Source of the DNA: Candidatus Viadribacter manganicus
GTDB lineage: Bacteria > Pseudomonadota > Alphaproteobacteria > Caulobacterales > Aquidulcibacteraceae
Assembly (NCBI RefSeq): GCF_001679665.1
Contig: NZ_CP013244.1
Location: 2,488,980-2,552,979, forward strand
Direction: 5' to 3'
Length of the DNA stretch: 64,000 bases
Shown in pieces: positions 41,990 through 51,765 of this stretch (position 1 is the first letter of the stretch; each line of letters begins with the position of its first letter). Below the pieces are notes generated by a model that was given only the letters and a program-made list of their open reading frames with translations, was not told where the DNA came from and did no database searches. Made by a program: the position numbers and the translations under genes.

Positions 41990-42514
41990 GGCGCGGGAGG
42001 CTTAGTAATTGCCGCTGGTGTGTCTCCCACGCTAGTCTCTGAAACGCTTATCAGATGGTGCGGGTTGGGTGGGGGCGGCGGTGGCATGCCGATAGACGCG
42101 GCGGAGATGCTGAGCCCAGATAACAAGCCGGATCACTGGGATGTTGTGGAAGGCCAGGGATCGCTTTTTTATCCTGCATACGCGGGTGTTTCGCTGGGGC
42201 TGTTGCACGGAAGCCAGCCTGACGTGATCGTCGTTTGTCATGACGCAGCACGAACGCATGTGCTTGGCTATCCAACTTACAGGCTTCCCACGGTGAGTGA
42301 GGTGGCCGATCTTGCGCTCCGCCTAGGTTCGCGCACCAATCCAAACGTTCGTTTTGCGGGCGTCAGCCTCAATACGTCGAGTTTGAGCGCAAGCGAGGCG
42401 GCAGATTTGCTGGCGCGTGAGCGAGAAGCTCTCGGCGTTCCGGTCGGTGATCCAATTCGAGGTGGGCCGGCGTTCGAAGAGCTGGCTGATGCTTGTCTTG
42501 GAGTGTGTTGCTAA
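41990..42514 (+). pseudogene. C-terminal remnant of a DUF1611 (DgcN-like) gene
   Basis: From about 41999 the frame reads GLVIAAGVSPTLVSE and then EMLSPDNKPDHWDVVEGQGS, YPAYAGVSLGLLHGSQPD, LPTVSEVADLALRLG, VSLNTSSLS: the C-terminal half of DUF1611. The upstream half with the P-loop-like region is absent; the frame there runs antisense to DUF2189. A Gly-rich insertion (GLGGGGGG) interrupts it. DUF1611 proteins work with dipeptide/D-glutamate catabolism (DgcN/DgcA). The intact dipeptidase follows 9 bases later. Probably non-functional. Confidence 0.7.
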
Positions 42515-42523
42515 GAGCAGGGG

Positions 42524-43756
42524 ATGCATTTGAGATTTGCGGTTCTTGGCGCGATTGCGCTTTCACTCGCCACCCCGGCATGGGGTCAATCTGTAGCGCC
42601 AACGCCTCGTGAGCAAAATCGCATCGAGCGCATTCTATCGCGCACGCCGCTCATCGATGGACACAATGATCTGCCCGATCAGGTCAAGGACAATTTCGGC
42701 GGTGACATAACGCGGCTCGACCTGACGCAAGATACCAGCCGTCTGACGCCGTCGCTTCACACAGACATTCCACGCCTTCGGCACGGTCACATCGGCGCGC
42801 AGTTTTGGTCAGTCTACGTTCCAGCAGAATTGCAAGGAGCCCAGGCGGCCGAGGCGGTAGAGGTGCAGATTGATGTCGTGCGCCAGCTCATCGCGAGGTA
42901 TCCGACCGTCTTTGCTTTCGCCGAGAGTGCCGACGACATCGTGCGCATTCATCGCCGCGGTCAAATCGCTTCGATGATTGGTATGGAAGGCGGCGAGCCG
43001 ATCAATTCAAACCTTGCAGTGCTGCGAAGCTTCCGCGCGCAGGGCGTGCTCTACATGACGCTTTGCCACGCCAAGACGACGGCATGGGTCGATAGCGCCA
43101 CTGATGCGCCGCGCCATGGCGGCTTAAGTCCGTTCGGGGAAGAAGTTGTCCGCGAGATGAACCGCATCGGCATGCTGGTTGATCTCAGTCACGTTTCCGC
43201 CGATGCGATGCGCGATGCGCTCCAGGTTGCGTCGGCGCCGGTGATCTTTTCGCACTCTTCCGCCTACGCGCTGACCGCGCATCCGCGCAACGTGCCCGAT
43301 GATGTGCTTCAATTGGTTCATCAAAATGGCGGCGTGGTGATGGTGAACTTCTATCCGGGCTTTGTCTCGGAAGAGGTTCGCGCTTGGAGCGCCCAACGCG
43401 CAGGTGAAGAGGCGCGCCAAAAGGCCCTGCATCCCAATGATCCAGACGCGGTTCGCGCGGCGATGACGCAATGGGAAGCGGCGACGCCTCGTCCGCTGGC
43501 CAGCGTTGCAGAGGTTGCCGACCACATCGAGCATATCCGTGATGTTGCCGGCGTGGAGAATGTTGGCATCGGCGCGGATATGGATGGCGTGCCATTCTTG
43601 CCCGCGGGTTTGGATGGTGTTGACGGCTATCCCAACCTATTTGCGGAATTGATGCGACGTGGCTGGTCTGATGCCGATTTGGCGCGCTTGGCCGGCGGCA
43701 ATCTGCTGCGCGTTCTGCGCCGGGCGGAGGCGGTCGCGGCGTCGAGTGCCGGTTGA
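42524..43756 (+). CDS. exported membrane dipeptidase (M19, renal dipeptidase family)
   Basis: A 410-residue zinc dipeptidase with signal peptide (to ...PAWG). Metal motifs: IDGHNDLP (HxD), MEGGEPI (bridging Glu), LVDLSHVS, FSHSSAYAL with the later His, and IGADMDG. M19 enzymes hydrolyse dipeptides, often with a D-residue at the C-terminal side, in the periplasm. The adjacent DUF1611 remnant suggests an original role in D-amino-acid dipeptide use. It could also act in the peptide scavenging suggested by the MlrC operon. Confidence 0.9.
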   Translation: MHLRFAVLGAIALSLATPAWGQSVAPTPREQNRIERILSRTPLIDGHNDLPDQVKDNFGGDITRLDLTQDTSRLTPSLHTDIPRLRHGHIGAQFWSVYVPAELQGAQAAEAVEVQIDVVRQLIARYPTVFAFAESADDIVRIHRRGQIASMIGMEGGEPINSNLAVLRSFRAQGVLYMTLCHAKTTAWVDSATDAPRHGGLSPFGEEVVREMNRIGMLVDLSHVSADAMRDALQVASAPVIFSHSSAYALTAHPRNVPDDVLQLVHQNGGVVMVNFYPGFVSEEVRAWSAQRAGEEARQKALHPNDPDAVRAAMTQWEAATPRPLASVAEVADHIEHIRDVAGVENVGIGADMDGVPFLPAGLDGVDGYPNLFAELMRRGWSDADLARLAGGNLLRVLRRAEAVAASSAG

Positions 43757-43774
43757 GCTTTGCGCTTGAGCGCG

Positions 43775-43788
43775 GTGATAAAAATCAA
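43775..43788 (+). promoter_or_regulatory. FixK/FNR-like box upstream of the 71-residue gene
   Basis: GTGATAAAAATCAA differs from TTGAT-N4-ATCAA at one base. It is centred 75 bases before ATG 43857, so a start site at -41.5 would leave a 34-base leader. Confidence 0.35.
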
Positions 43789-43856
43789 TGAAAATCGAGC
43801 CTGTCATTCACCTCTAGCCTGCTCGGCGCGGCTTAGCCTTGCCTTGGAGGTGAGTC

Positions 43857-44072
43857 ATGCGTGAGGACAACGATCAAGATTACTCAACCCGGACCGGCGC
43901 TGCGGCTCTTGCTGATCTGATTGAAGAATATTGGCGCGCGCGCGGCTATGAAGTTCTGCTGAGCCTTGAGGAGAAGGGCTTCCACCCCGTTACCCGTTCG
44001 GCCCGATTTGAAGTCAAATCAGATCTCGTTGATGGCTTGCCGCGCAAGCGCAACGCACAGCGAGCGGCCTGA
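43857..44072 (+). CDS. small conserved alphaproteobacterial protein
   Basis: A 71-residue protein with the pattern AALADLIEEYWRARGYEVLL, then RSARFEVKSDLVDGLPRKR. Similar short proteins (helix, WRxRGY, RSDLVNGLP ending) occur in many alphaproteobacteria with unknown function. GGAGG precedes the ATG by seven bases. Preceded by a possible FixK box. It converges on the GGDEF/EAL gene. Confidence 0.7.
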   Translation: MREDNDQDYSTRTGAAALADLIEEYWRARGYEVLLSLEEKGFHPVTRSARFEVKSDLVDGLPRKRNAQRAA

Positions 44073-44076
44073 TACT

Positions 44077-46284
44077 TTAGGCCGACATAACGCTTGGGCG
44101 CTCGCCGTCGCCATCGAGGTGTTGGATGAACGCCACCGTCGCGTCGGCTGAAAGCGGCTTGCTGCACACATACCCTTGGACCTTAGGGCAGCCAGCAGCC
44201 GTCAGCCGCAACCATTGCTCGTGAGTTTCGACGCCTTCAGCGATGACGCGCATGCCTAGAGCTTGAGCAAGTCTCACGATTGCACCGAAGAGCGCGTCGG
44301 ACTTGGCGTCATGTCCGAGCTCGGTGACGAACGAGCGATCAATCTTGATTTTGTCGATCGGGAAGCGCGGCAGGTAGCTAAGGCTTGAATAGCCGGTGCC
44401 GAAATCATCGAGCGCGATAGAGAAGCCGCAGTCGTGGAGCTCGCTCAGGGCTTCCCGCATTTGCTGTTCGTTGGTGAACAGAACGCCTTCGGTGAGTTCG
44501 ATCTCAATCCAGCTCGGCCGAGATCCGACCTCAGTGACGATCTCGCGAACTTTGTCGACGAAGCCTGGTGTTTGCAATTGGGTCGCCGACGCGTTGACCG
44601 CGGTTTTGATGCCGGGCCAGCGCAGGCTGTCCTTGGCGGCCTGCCGAAGCGTGAACTCACCCAGCGCTTGAATGAGGCCGGACTCTTCGGCGAGCGGAAC
44701 GAAGATTGCCGGTGAAATAGGGCCTTTGGTGCGGTGCGTCCAGCGCACCAGCGCCTCGACGCCGACCACCTCTCCGGAAAGTCGAACTTGAGGCTGATAG
44801 ACCATTTGTAGGCGACCTTCGGCAAGATCGGTGCGCAAATCATCCCGCAGTTCGCGCCTGGTTTTCAGCTCTTCGTCCATCGCATCGTCGAAGACGCGAT
44901 AGCAGCCGCGTCCTTCGGCTTTGGCGCGGAAGAGCGCCATGTCGGCGCGCCGCAGCATTTCAAGCGGTTCGAAGATCTCCTTGTCAGAAAGCGCAACACC
45001 AATGCTGCAACCGATCAGACGCGCCCCGACGCTAAGTTCAAAAGGCGCCCCGAGAGCCGCGACGATCTCATCGGCAAGGACTTGAACGTCTCGTCCCGAT
45101 CCTCTGGCAAGCACTGCAAATCCATCGCCGTCGAGGCGCGCACAAGCGTTGCCGGCGCCGGCGCGCAAAGCGATGCGCTCGGCGGCTTGTTTCAGCGCTT
45201 CATCGCCAATGTCGTGGCCATAAGTGTCGTTGAGTTCCTTGAACCGATCGAGGTCAACGCAGAGGACGCCGAAGGGCGAGTTAGCCTTGGCTGCATGCAC
45301 GACGGCGTCGAACATGAGTTCTTCGAAGTGAACACGATTGGGAAGGCGGGTCAGGCTGTCATGACGCGCCATGTGCGCCGAGCGTTGTTCGCTGAGTTCG
45401 AGGCCTTTGCGTGCATTCTGGGCGCGAAGAAAGAGCGCAAGCGTGATGCCGAGCATCACGGTGAAGAGTGCGATCACCGCCGGAAGTGCTTCCCAGAGGA
45501 GATCAATGCCTGGCTGCTCGGGGATCCAGTCAACGGTTGCGACGATGTCGCCTCCTGCGTTGCGTAATGGCGCGTGCGCCTGAGCTGGCTCGCTCATAGC
45601 ATCGCCTTCATGCAAGTGCAGATCTTCCAGCATGTAGCGGTCGGCAAATGCGGAGAGGAAGTCTTGGTCCAATTCGCGCCCGGTCAGCACAATCGGCGCT
45701 TGCTCGTGGATCAATTGCGCGCGGCCAAAATCGGGCTGCACGAGTGTTGCGGTTACGATGAAAAGTCGATTGTTGATCCAGTGAATGGAGCTCGCCTGAT
45801 TGGCGTTTGCTAAGGCGTCGCGATTGAGGCGGGTCTCGCGCTCGCGCTCGCGGACGGTTCTAATTTCCGCTATCGCAGTAGTCTGGTGCTCTGCAGCTTC
45901 AGATGGTGCAGCGTCTTCGCCATTAAGCATGGCGTATCGAACATTGTCGTTGGCGTCCAAGACGATGGCGAAGCCGAAGCCGCCGGTGCTCTCGTAGAAT
46001 TGGCCGATATTGTCATGGGCCCATGCCGCGTTGAAATGATTGTCGAGGTTGCGGACCGAGTCGTCCCATACGGCGTTGGGTACAACGAGGTGCTCGATTT
46101 CGTGAACGCGGGCGGCGAGCCCGTTAGTGATAACGGATTCTTCCCGTTCACGGGCAAGAGCATCGCTTCTTTGTGCGAAGACAAAGATGCCGAAGGCGAG
46201 CGTTGCGATGGCTGCTAAGCCCATCGCCGCCACAGCCCAGAATTTATCGCGCGCCTGCTTTAGGGCCATGAGACTTCTTCTCAA
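44077..46284 (-). CDS. CHASE4-GGDEF-EAL protein, probable c-di-GMP phosphodiesterase
   Basis: A 735-residue signalling protein. N-terminal helix (residues 15-37), a periplasmic CHASE4-like region (~45-245), a second helix (~255-283), GGDEF domain (~305-465) and EAL domain (~480-720). The GGDEF active site reads DGDGF (catalytic Glu replaced by Gly), so cyclase activity is likely lost. The EAL domain looks active: EALVRW, NASATQL, ELTEGVLF, DDFGTGYSS, KIKIDRSFV and EGVE. It probably senses a periplasmic cue and lowers c-di-GMP, relevant to the flagellar and chemotaxis genes nearby. Confidence 0.87.
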   Translation of the reverse strand: MRRSLMALKQARDKFWAVAAMGLAAIATLAFGIFVFAQRSDALAREREESVITNGLAARVHEIEHLVVPNAVWDDSVRNLDNHFNAAWAHDNIGQFYESTGGFGFAIVLDANDNVRYAMLNGEDAAPSEAAEHQTTAIAEIRTVRERERETRLNRDALANANQASSIHWINNRLFIVTATLVQPDFGRAQLIHEQAPIVLTGRELDQDFLSAFADRYMLEDLHLHEGDAMSEPAQAHAPLRNAGGDIVATVDWIPEQPGIDLLWEALPAVIALFTVMLGITLALFLRAQNARKGLELSEQRSAHMARHDSLTRLPNRVHFEELMFDAVVHAAKANSPFGVLCVDLDRFKELNDTYGHDIGDEALKQAAERIALRAGAGNACARLDGDGFAVLARGSGRDVQVLADEIVAALGAPFELSVGARLIGCSIGVALSDKEIFEPLEMLRRADMALFRAKAEGRGCYRVFDDAMDEELKTRRELRDDLRTDLAEGRLQMVYQPQVRLSGEVVGVEALVRWTHRTKGPISPAIFVPLAEESGLIQALGEFTLRQAAKDSLRWPGIKTAVNASATQLQTPGFVDKVREIVTEVGSRPSWIEIELTEGVLFTNEQQMREALSELHDCGFSIALDDFGTGYSSLSYLPRFPIDKIKIDRSFVTELGHDAKSDALFGAIVRLAQALGMRVIAEGVETHEQWLRLTAAGCPKVQGYVCSKPLSADATVAFIQHLDGDGERPSVMSA

Positions 46285-46377
46285 TGCTCATGGCGATGAT
46301 CGCACAATAGGGCTAACGCCTGGTTCCACAGGGCGTTTAAAGTCTGTGACAAAAGTGCAGGCGCGGGTGGCCGGCGG

Positions 46378-47115
46378 TCAGGCGATTGGAATAGCGCCCG
46401 GCGCCAGCGCCGCCAGCGCCGCCACGTCGAGGATGCGGAGGGAGCCGGGGCTATACTCAATGACGCCGGTCTGGCGGAGATCTTTCAAGGTGCGGTTGAC
46501 ATGCGCGTGTGTGAGACCGAGTGCGTCGGCGATGTCTTCCTGAGTGAAGGGGAAGGGCATGGCTTCCTCGCGCATGAGCCCGCGCTCTGACAATCGCTGG
46601 CGCAGCTCAAGCAGGAAGCCGGCCAAACGCCCGGGCGCGCGCCGCCTGCCGATGTCTATCATGTGTTTGGCCATCAGGGCCTGGTGACGGCGTATATGTC
46701 GTTTGGCGTAGCGGCGAGAGCGAATGTCGCCTTGAAGCCGCGCGCGGTACTCATCGATCGAGAAAAAGCAGACCTCTGTCGGCGTCAGTGCTGAAGACGC
46801 AAACATGGTTGGCGTCTGGGTAAGCATCACGGCATCTTGGTCAAAGACATCGCCCGTGACCAAGAATGTGAGAATTTGGCGCCCACCACCCTTCATGGGC
46901 ACACTCTGCATTGCCCAGCCTGATCGAACGATCGCGACCGTGTTGGGCGTCTCGTTGTCCTTGTAGATCTCTTCGCCAGGTTCGAATCGCTTGCGCGCTA
47001 CACGGCGGAGCGGGCCGCCTGGAAAGCTTTTGCCTGCAGGACATTCGCCAGTCTCAGCGAACGCACATCCCTTACACTGGGACGTGATTTCAGTACTCAA
47101 TGTCGCTACCTGCAT
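46378..47115 (-). CDS. Crp/Fnr-family regulator with FNR-like cysteines
   Basis: A 245-residue regulator from ATG 47115 (TTG 47196 would add 27 residues). The N-terminus has Cys14-x2-Cys17-x7-Cys25 and Cys116 lies in TEVCFFSIDEY, the positions of a [4Fe-4S] site in FnrL/FNR. The cNMP-like barrel follows, and the HTH reads FTQEDIADALGLTHAHVNRTLKDL. The recognition helix HVNR differs from the ETVSR of FNR/FixK, so it should not bind TTGAT-N4-ATCAA boxes. A redox-responsive regulator with a different operator is the best reading. Divergent from the porin gene. Confidence 0.8.
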   Translation of the reverse strand: MQVATLSTEITSQCKGCAFAETGECPAGKSFPGGPLRRVARKRFEPGEEIYKDNETPNTVAIVRSGWAMQSVPMKGGGRQILTFLVTGDVFDQDAVMLTQTPTMFASSALTPTEVCFFSIDEYRARLQGDIRSRRYAKRHIRRHQALMAKHMIDIGRRRAPGRLAGFLLELRQRLSERGLMREEAMPFPFTQEDIADALGLTHAHVNRTLKDLRQTGVIEYSPGSLRILDVAALAALAPGAIPIA

Positions 47116-47461
47116 TTTGTGGTTTGCTCGAAGTCTTTGCTTACGCTGACGACATTCAGCGCGTGAGCCTTGATCTTTCGCAATGAGATTTATCAATCGT
47201 TCGACGCGTTTCGCTTAACGCAGCATTCCGCACGATGCGCGCAGTCTGCCCGCCAGCGATGCTTACGTACAAAATCGATTGTGATTGTCGATAGTTGTAA
47301 GCGCGCGCGGGGAAACAAGCGTGGCGGCCTATATCTTCGACATAGTTCGTGAGAGCTATGAGGGCTTAGTGCAAATCAAGCGGCCGTTTAGTCCGGGAGG
47401 ACTACGGGTTTCGCGGTCGTCGGAAAACAGCGGTTTACTGGCCTCAACCCACACTGCCGGA
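47116..47461. other. intergenic region between the Crp/Fnr gene and the porin gene
   Basis: 346 bases. The plus-strand frame into the porin stays open from 47285 but lacks a ribosome site and a signal peptide until 47462, so I take it as a leader. It holds AATCGAT-N4-ATTGTCGAT-like partial dyad symmetry near 47271 and TTGAT and ATCAA half-sites near 47170-47195 that are 17 bases apart, too far for an FNR box. No gene is supported. Confidence 0.5.
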
Positions 47462-48628
47462 ATGAACCGGCGTGCTTTTTCGCACCACCTTGTCGCTTCA
47501 AGTGCATTGGCAGGCGCACTCGCGTGTCTGTCGCCCGCCCTTGCTCATGCTGATGATGCTGTTGCGTTCGAGCTTGAATATACCGGTGATGTTCTAGGTC
47601 CGATCGCCGGCGCGAACCGGCAGGGCGAATATCTCGATAACCTCGATATCGCAGCGACGTTCGACATGCAGCGCCTTGCAGGCTGGCGCGATACCAGCGT
47701 GTTCGTGCATCTGCTCAACAATGCCGGTGGTGCGCCGAACGATAGGGCTGGCACGTTGCAGGGCGTCGACAATATTGAAGTTACCCAGCAGGGCGCGCGC
47801 CTCTATGAATTCTGGGTTGAGACCAATATTGGCGCGATCAACACCCGCGCTGGCCTCTATGACGTCAACAGCGAGTTCTACGCGAACGAATCTGCCGGGT
47901 TACTGATCGCGCCGGCGTTTGGGATTGGCTCTGAACTCGCGGCGACAGGACCGAATGGCCCTTCCATCTTCCCGTCGACGGGTTTGGCGTTGCGGTTTGC
48001 GACGCAATTCTCAGAGCATGTTTCCGGCCGGTTCGCGGTTGTGAACGCCAATGCGAGCGTTTTGGGCGACGCCGACGGCGTCGATACTTCGTTCGACAAC
48101 GGCGCGTTGGTGATCGGCGAACTCACTTGGGCTGGCGCCACCAGCATCGATATCGGCGCTTGGACGTATACCGAGGAGCAGGGCGATATCCGGCTCCTCA
48201 ACGGACTTGGCGATCCAGTGTCGCAACGCGCATTGGGCGCCTATTTGACGGCAGAGCGTGAGCTTTGGATGGACGCCACGGCGTTCGTTCGGCTCGGCGT
48301 CTCAGATGGGGATACGACGCCGTATAATAGTGGTTGGCAAGCGGGACTTTTGTTCACCAACGTCGCGCCCTCGCGTCCCGACAGCCAGCTTTCGATCGGC
48401 GCCTATCAAGGCCGCTTTGATTCAAAATTTCGCGCCAATCAGCGCGATGGCGGCATCGATGCCGCGCGCGCCGAGACTGGCCTTGAACTTACTTATTCAG
48501 ACCAAGTCACGCCTTGGCTGCGCCTGCAGCCGGACGTGCAAATTGTGTTCGATCCCAACGGAGACCGGGATCGCGAGGATCTTTGGATCGCAGGTCTCCG
48601 GTTCGCCATCACTCCGTTTGGACATTGA
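47462..48628 (+). CDS. OprB-like carbohydrate-selective porin
   Basis: A 388-residue outer-membrane porin with signal peptide (MNRRAFSHHLVASSALAG... to ALAHAD). Strand motifs of the OprB family are seen: GEYLDNLDIAATFDMQRL, NTRAGLYDVNSEFY, FPSTGLALRFATQFS, and a C-terminal LWIAGLRFAI barrel end. It probably admits sugars. ATG 47462 is chosen for the signal peptide. The mcpA gene begins 22 bases after its stop with no promoter between, so porin and chemotaxis genes may share a transcript. Confidence 0.85.
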   Translation: MNRRAFSHHLVASSALAGALACLSPALAHADDAVAFELEYTGDVLGPIAGANRQGEYLDNLDIAATFDMQRLAGWRDTSVFVHLLNNAGGAPNDRAGTLQGVDNIEVTQQGARLYEFWVETNIGAINTRAGLYDVNSEFYANESAGLLIAPAFGIGSELAATGPNGPSIFPSTGLALRFATQFSEHVSGRFAVVNANASVLGDADGVDTSFDNGALVIGELTWAGATSIDIGAWTYTEEQGDIRLLNGLGDPVSQRALGAYLTAERELWMDATAFVRLGVSDGDTTPYNSGWQAGLLFTNVAPSRPDSQLSIGAYQGRFDSKFRANQRDGGIDAARAETGLELTYSDQVTPWLRLQPDVQIVFDPNGDRDREDLWIAGLRFAITPFGH

Positions 48629-48650
48629 AGCACACAGGAAGCATTGAGCC

Positions 48651-51491
48651 ATGTTCAAGAAGTTCAACTCGCATCTTTCGATCGGCACCCGGCTCGGTAT
48701 CGTGTCGGGGCTCTTTGTGCTGTCGTCTGCAGCAGGGCTGTACTCGACCGTCACGGGCGATCTCGAAGATTTGAGCATTGCGCGGCACGAGCAAGCCGGC
48801 GCAGGCTACATGTATCGCGTGTGGAATGCTTGGCAGGGCGCCAATTGCTGCGCCGTGGAAGACTCCGATGAGTTGAACGAATTGTTCGGCACAAGCGAGG
48901 AATTTGCCGCCTTCGCCAATAGTGCGCCTGGTATCGCGCGCGACGAAGCGGCGGCGCAGTTGTTTGTCGCCATCGCGGACGGCTCGAAACTGACTTTGGA
49001 TCCCGAGCTTTCAAGCTTCTACTTGATGGACGGATTGGTGAACAGAATCCCCAACATGGTGGTGGCGGAATCTACTCTGGACGCCGTAATCGAAACTGAA
49101 ACCGGCACGAACCGCTCCTATGTCGTGGCGGCCAAGATCGATGCGCTTGAGGTCGCAACGAGAATGACGCGCGAAGCTTTTGGGCGTGCGATCGCGGCCG
49201 CGCCAAATCTTGCGGCCGGGCTTGAGACGCAATTGCTGGAGGCGAGCAGTATCGGCGATCAAATGGTTGAGGAGGAGCGCGGGGCGCTGCTTGGCGCCAC
49301 CACGATTGCTTCTGACACTACCGAAGCCGATTTCCCGCGTATTTTGACTGCGACTTGGGAAGTGGGGGCGACGCGCCTCAACCAGGTGCTGCAAGAGCGC
49401 ATTGATGGCCTGACGCGACAGCTTTGGCTTGAAGCCATGGCCTGCCTGGCGTTGCTCGCTGCAGCGGCGGGCGGCTCCTTCTTGATGGCGCGGGGGCTCA
49501 ATCAACGTTTCAAGGCGCTGGGCGACGTTATGGACGGCCTGCGCTTGGGTAGCACCGAGACCGCTGTCCCATTCATGGATGACAAGTTCGAGACGGGAAA
49601 GATCGCCAGCACTCTTGAGGCGATGCGCAGCGGTCTTGAGGGTCAACAGGCGGTGCAGCTTGAGGCGAGCTATAAGAGCGCCGCCTTCGAAGGCAGCTCC
49701 GTCGCCACCATGATGGTCGATCGCGACTTTAAGGTGATTTACGCCAACTCGGCGACGATGGCGTTGTTGCGCAACAACGCCGAAACCTTCCGCAAAGTTT
49801 GGCCGACCTTCAATCCTGAGCAAATTGTCGGCTCCAACATCGACATGTTCCATAAAAATCCGTCGCACCAGCGGCAATTGCTGTCGGACCCGTCGCGTTT
49901 GCCTTACCGCACCGATATTTCGGTCGGTGATTTCAAGTTCGCTCTGAACGTCAGCGCTGTCTTCGATGCCAAGCGCAATTATGTCGGCAACATTCTGCAA
50001 TGGGATGATGTGACGGCGAGCCGTATGAATGCTGGCGTGCTCGCGGCTTTGACCCGCTCGCAGGCGGTCGTCGAGTTTGGCTTGGATGGCACCATCTTGA
50101 ACGCCAACGACACCTTCTGCCGGGCGGTGGGCTATGGTCTTGATGAAATAAAGGGCCGGCGCCATTCAATGTTCATGTCGGGGAACGAAGCGGGCTCCTC
50201 CGAGTATGCCGGGTTCTGGGACGCTCTGCGCCGCGGTGAATTCCAGTCCGGTAAATTCCATCGCGTCGGCAAGAACGGCAAGGATGTCTGGCTTGAGGCG
50301 ACCTACAATCCGATCCTCGACGGCAATGGCAAGCCCTTCAAAATTGTCAAGCTCGCCAATGACGCAACAGCGGTTGAACTTGAGCGACGCGAGGCTGAAA
50401 CTGAACGTCTTCGCGCCGGCGAGCGCCAGCTCGAAGCTGAGAACCGTCAAAAGCAGATCGTCGTCGAGTTGTTCGGCTCGGCATTCGCTAGCCTGGCCGG
50501 TGGCGATCTCACGGCGCGCATGAGCGATATGCCCGACGCCTACGTGAAACTGGGCGCAGACTTCAATATCGCGATGGAAAAGCTTGAGAAGGCGATGGGT
50601 GTTATCGTCTCGAACGCCGGCGGCATTCGCACCGGCGCCAACGAGATCTCGCAAGCCGCAGACGATTTGTCTCGCCGCACCGAGCAACAGGCCGCCAGCC
50701 TTGAAGAAACCGCCGCAGCGCTTGATGAAATCACCGCGACGGTTCGCAAGACTGCAGATGGCGCCAATCAAGCTAACAGCGTTGTCGTCGCGACCCGCGC
50801 CGACGCCGAAGCCAGCGGACGCGTCGTTCGTGAAACGGTTGCGGCTATGGCCGAAATCGAAAAGTCGGCAAAGCAAATTTCGCAGATCATCGGCGTCATC
50901 GACGAAATCTCCTTCCAGACCAATTTGCTTGCTCTCAACGCTGGCGTCGAAGCGGCGCGGGCGGGCGAAGCGGGCCGCGGCTTTGCGGTGGTTGCATCAG
51001 AAGTGCGCGCTCTGGCGCAACGTTCTTCCGAAGCCGCCAAGGAGATCAAGGGTCTCATCTCGATGAGTTCGCAGCACGTCGAAACCGGCGTCGATCTCGT
51101 CGGCGAGGCCGGCAAAGCGCTCGAAGTCATCGTCGATAAGGTGAGCGACATTAGCGGCCTCGTCGCTGAGATCGCAGCGTCGGCCCAAGAGCAAGCGACG
51201 GCCCTTGTCGAAGTCAACACCGCCATCAACCAGATGGACCAGGTCACGCAGCAGAACGCGGCCATGGTGGAAGAATCGACCGCCGCCAGCCACTCGCTGA
51301 CGCAAGAGGCGGACGAACTGATGAACCTCGTTGCTCGTTTCCGCGTCGGCGACAGCGGCGGCGGCGCACACGCTGAGACCCGCGCGCGCAAGCCGGCCGC
51401 GAGCCAACCGGTGATGCAACAGCGCAAGCGTGTTGCGCAGTTCGCCGCCGGCAACGCCGCGCCGAAGACTGACGACTGGCAAGATTTCTAA
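48651..51491 (+). CDS. mcpA: methyl-accepting chemotaxis protein with two PAS domains (McpA-like)
   Basis: A 946-residue receptor. First helix ~12-32, periplasmic sensing region to ~255, second helix ~260-282, HAMP-like segment, PAS 1 (~340-460), PAS 2 (~468-585) and a cytoplasmic coiled coil with the CheA/CheW-binding tip [20 protein letters not shown]. The C-terminus ends in DWQDF, a pentapeptide-like tether for CheR/CheB (compare NWETF). It heads the che cluster, as mcpA does in Caulobacter. PAS domains suggest energy or redox sensing. Confidence 0.9.
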   Translation: MFKKFNSHLSIGTRLGIVSGLFVLSSAAGLYSTVTGDLEDLSIARHEQAGAGYMYRVWNAWQGANCCAVEDSDELNELFGTSEEFAAFANSAPGIARDEAAAQLFVAIADGSKLTLDPELSSFYLMDGLVNRIPNMVVAESTLDAVIETETGTNRSYVVAAKIDALEVATRMTREAFGRAIAAAPNLAAGLETQLLEASSIGDQMVEEERGALLGATTIASDTTEADFPRILTATWEVGATRLNQVLQERIDGLTRQLWLEAMACLALLAAAAGGSFLMARGLNQRFKALGDVMDGLRLGSTETAVPFMDDKFETGKIASTLEAMRSGLEGQQAVQLEASYKSAAFEGSSVATMMVDRDFKVIYANSATMALLRNNAETFRKVWPTFNPEQIVGSNIDMFHKNPSHQRQLLSDPSRLPYRTDISVGDFKFALNVSAVFDAKRNYVGNILQWDDVTASRMNAGVLAALTRSQAVVEFGLDGTILNANDTFCRAVGYGLDEIKGRRHSMFMSGNEAGSSEYAGFWDALRRGEFQSGKFHRVGKNGKDVWLEATYNPILDGNGKPFKIVKLANDATAVELERREAETERLRAGERQLEAENRQKQIVVELFGSAFASLAGGDLTARMSDMPDAYVKLGADFNIAMEKLEKAMGVIVSNAGGIRTGANEISQAADDLSRRTEQQAASLEETAAALDEITATVRKTADGANQANSVVVATRADAEASGRVVRETVAAMAEIEKSAKQISQIIGVIDEISFQTNLLALNAGVEAARAGEAGRGFAVVASEVRALAQRSSEAAKEIKGLISMSSQHVETGVDLVGEAGKALEVIVDKVSDISGLVAEIAASAQEQATALVEVNTAINQMDQVTQQNAAMVEESTAASHSLTQEADELMNLVARFRVGDSGGGAHAETRARKPAASQPVMQQRKRVAQFAAGNAAPKTDDWQDF

Positions 51492-51501
51492 GGGGAAGCG
51501 C

Positions 51502-51765
51502 ATGCAACTTGCTTCAATCTTAGACTTGGCGGCCGCCGCTCCGCTCAGCGCTGCGCTCCGTGCTCAACGCGGCAAGCCGATCGAGCTTGATGTCTCCGCC
51601 GTAGAGCGCCTGGGAGGACTTTGCCTTCAGGTGCTCGTTGCGGCGCAGCGGGCCTGGCAAGCGGACGGTGTGCCGTTCACTTTGGTCAATCCTTCACAAC
51701 CCTTCGCTGACGCCGTCCGCTTGATGGCCGCAGACGAGCTCACGGCTTCGGAGATTATCAGGTGA
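51502..51765 (+). CDS. cheX: STAS-domain protein CheX (Caulobacter type)
   Basis: An 87-residue STAS-like protein (RGKPIELDVSAVERLGGLCLQVLVAAQRAW), resembling anti-anti-sigma folds. It has no LSG-Ser phosphorylation motif. In Caulobacter the short gene between mcpA and cheYI is called cheX; it is not related to the CheX phosphatase of Thermotoga. AAGGGG precedes ATG 51502. The stop overlaps the cheY GTG. Confidence 0.8.
   Translation: MQLASILDLAAAAPLSAALRAQRGKPIELDVSAVERLGGLCLQVLVAAQRAWQADGVPFTLVNPSQPFADAVRLMAADELTASEIIR

Noticed and set aside
47168..47196. TTGAT and ATCAA half-sites upstream of the Crp/Fnr gene as an FNR box
   Set aside because: The half-sites are 17 bases apart rather than 4.
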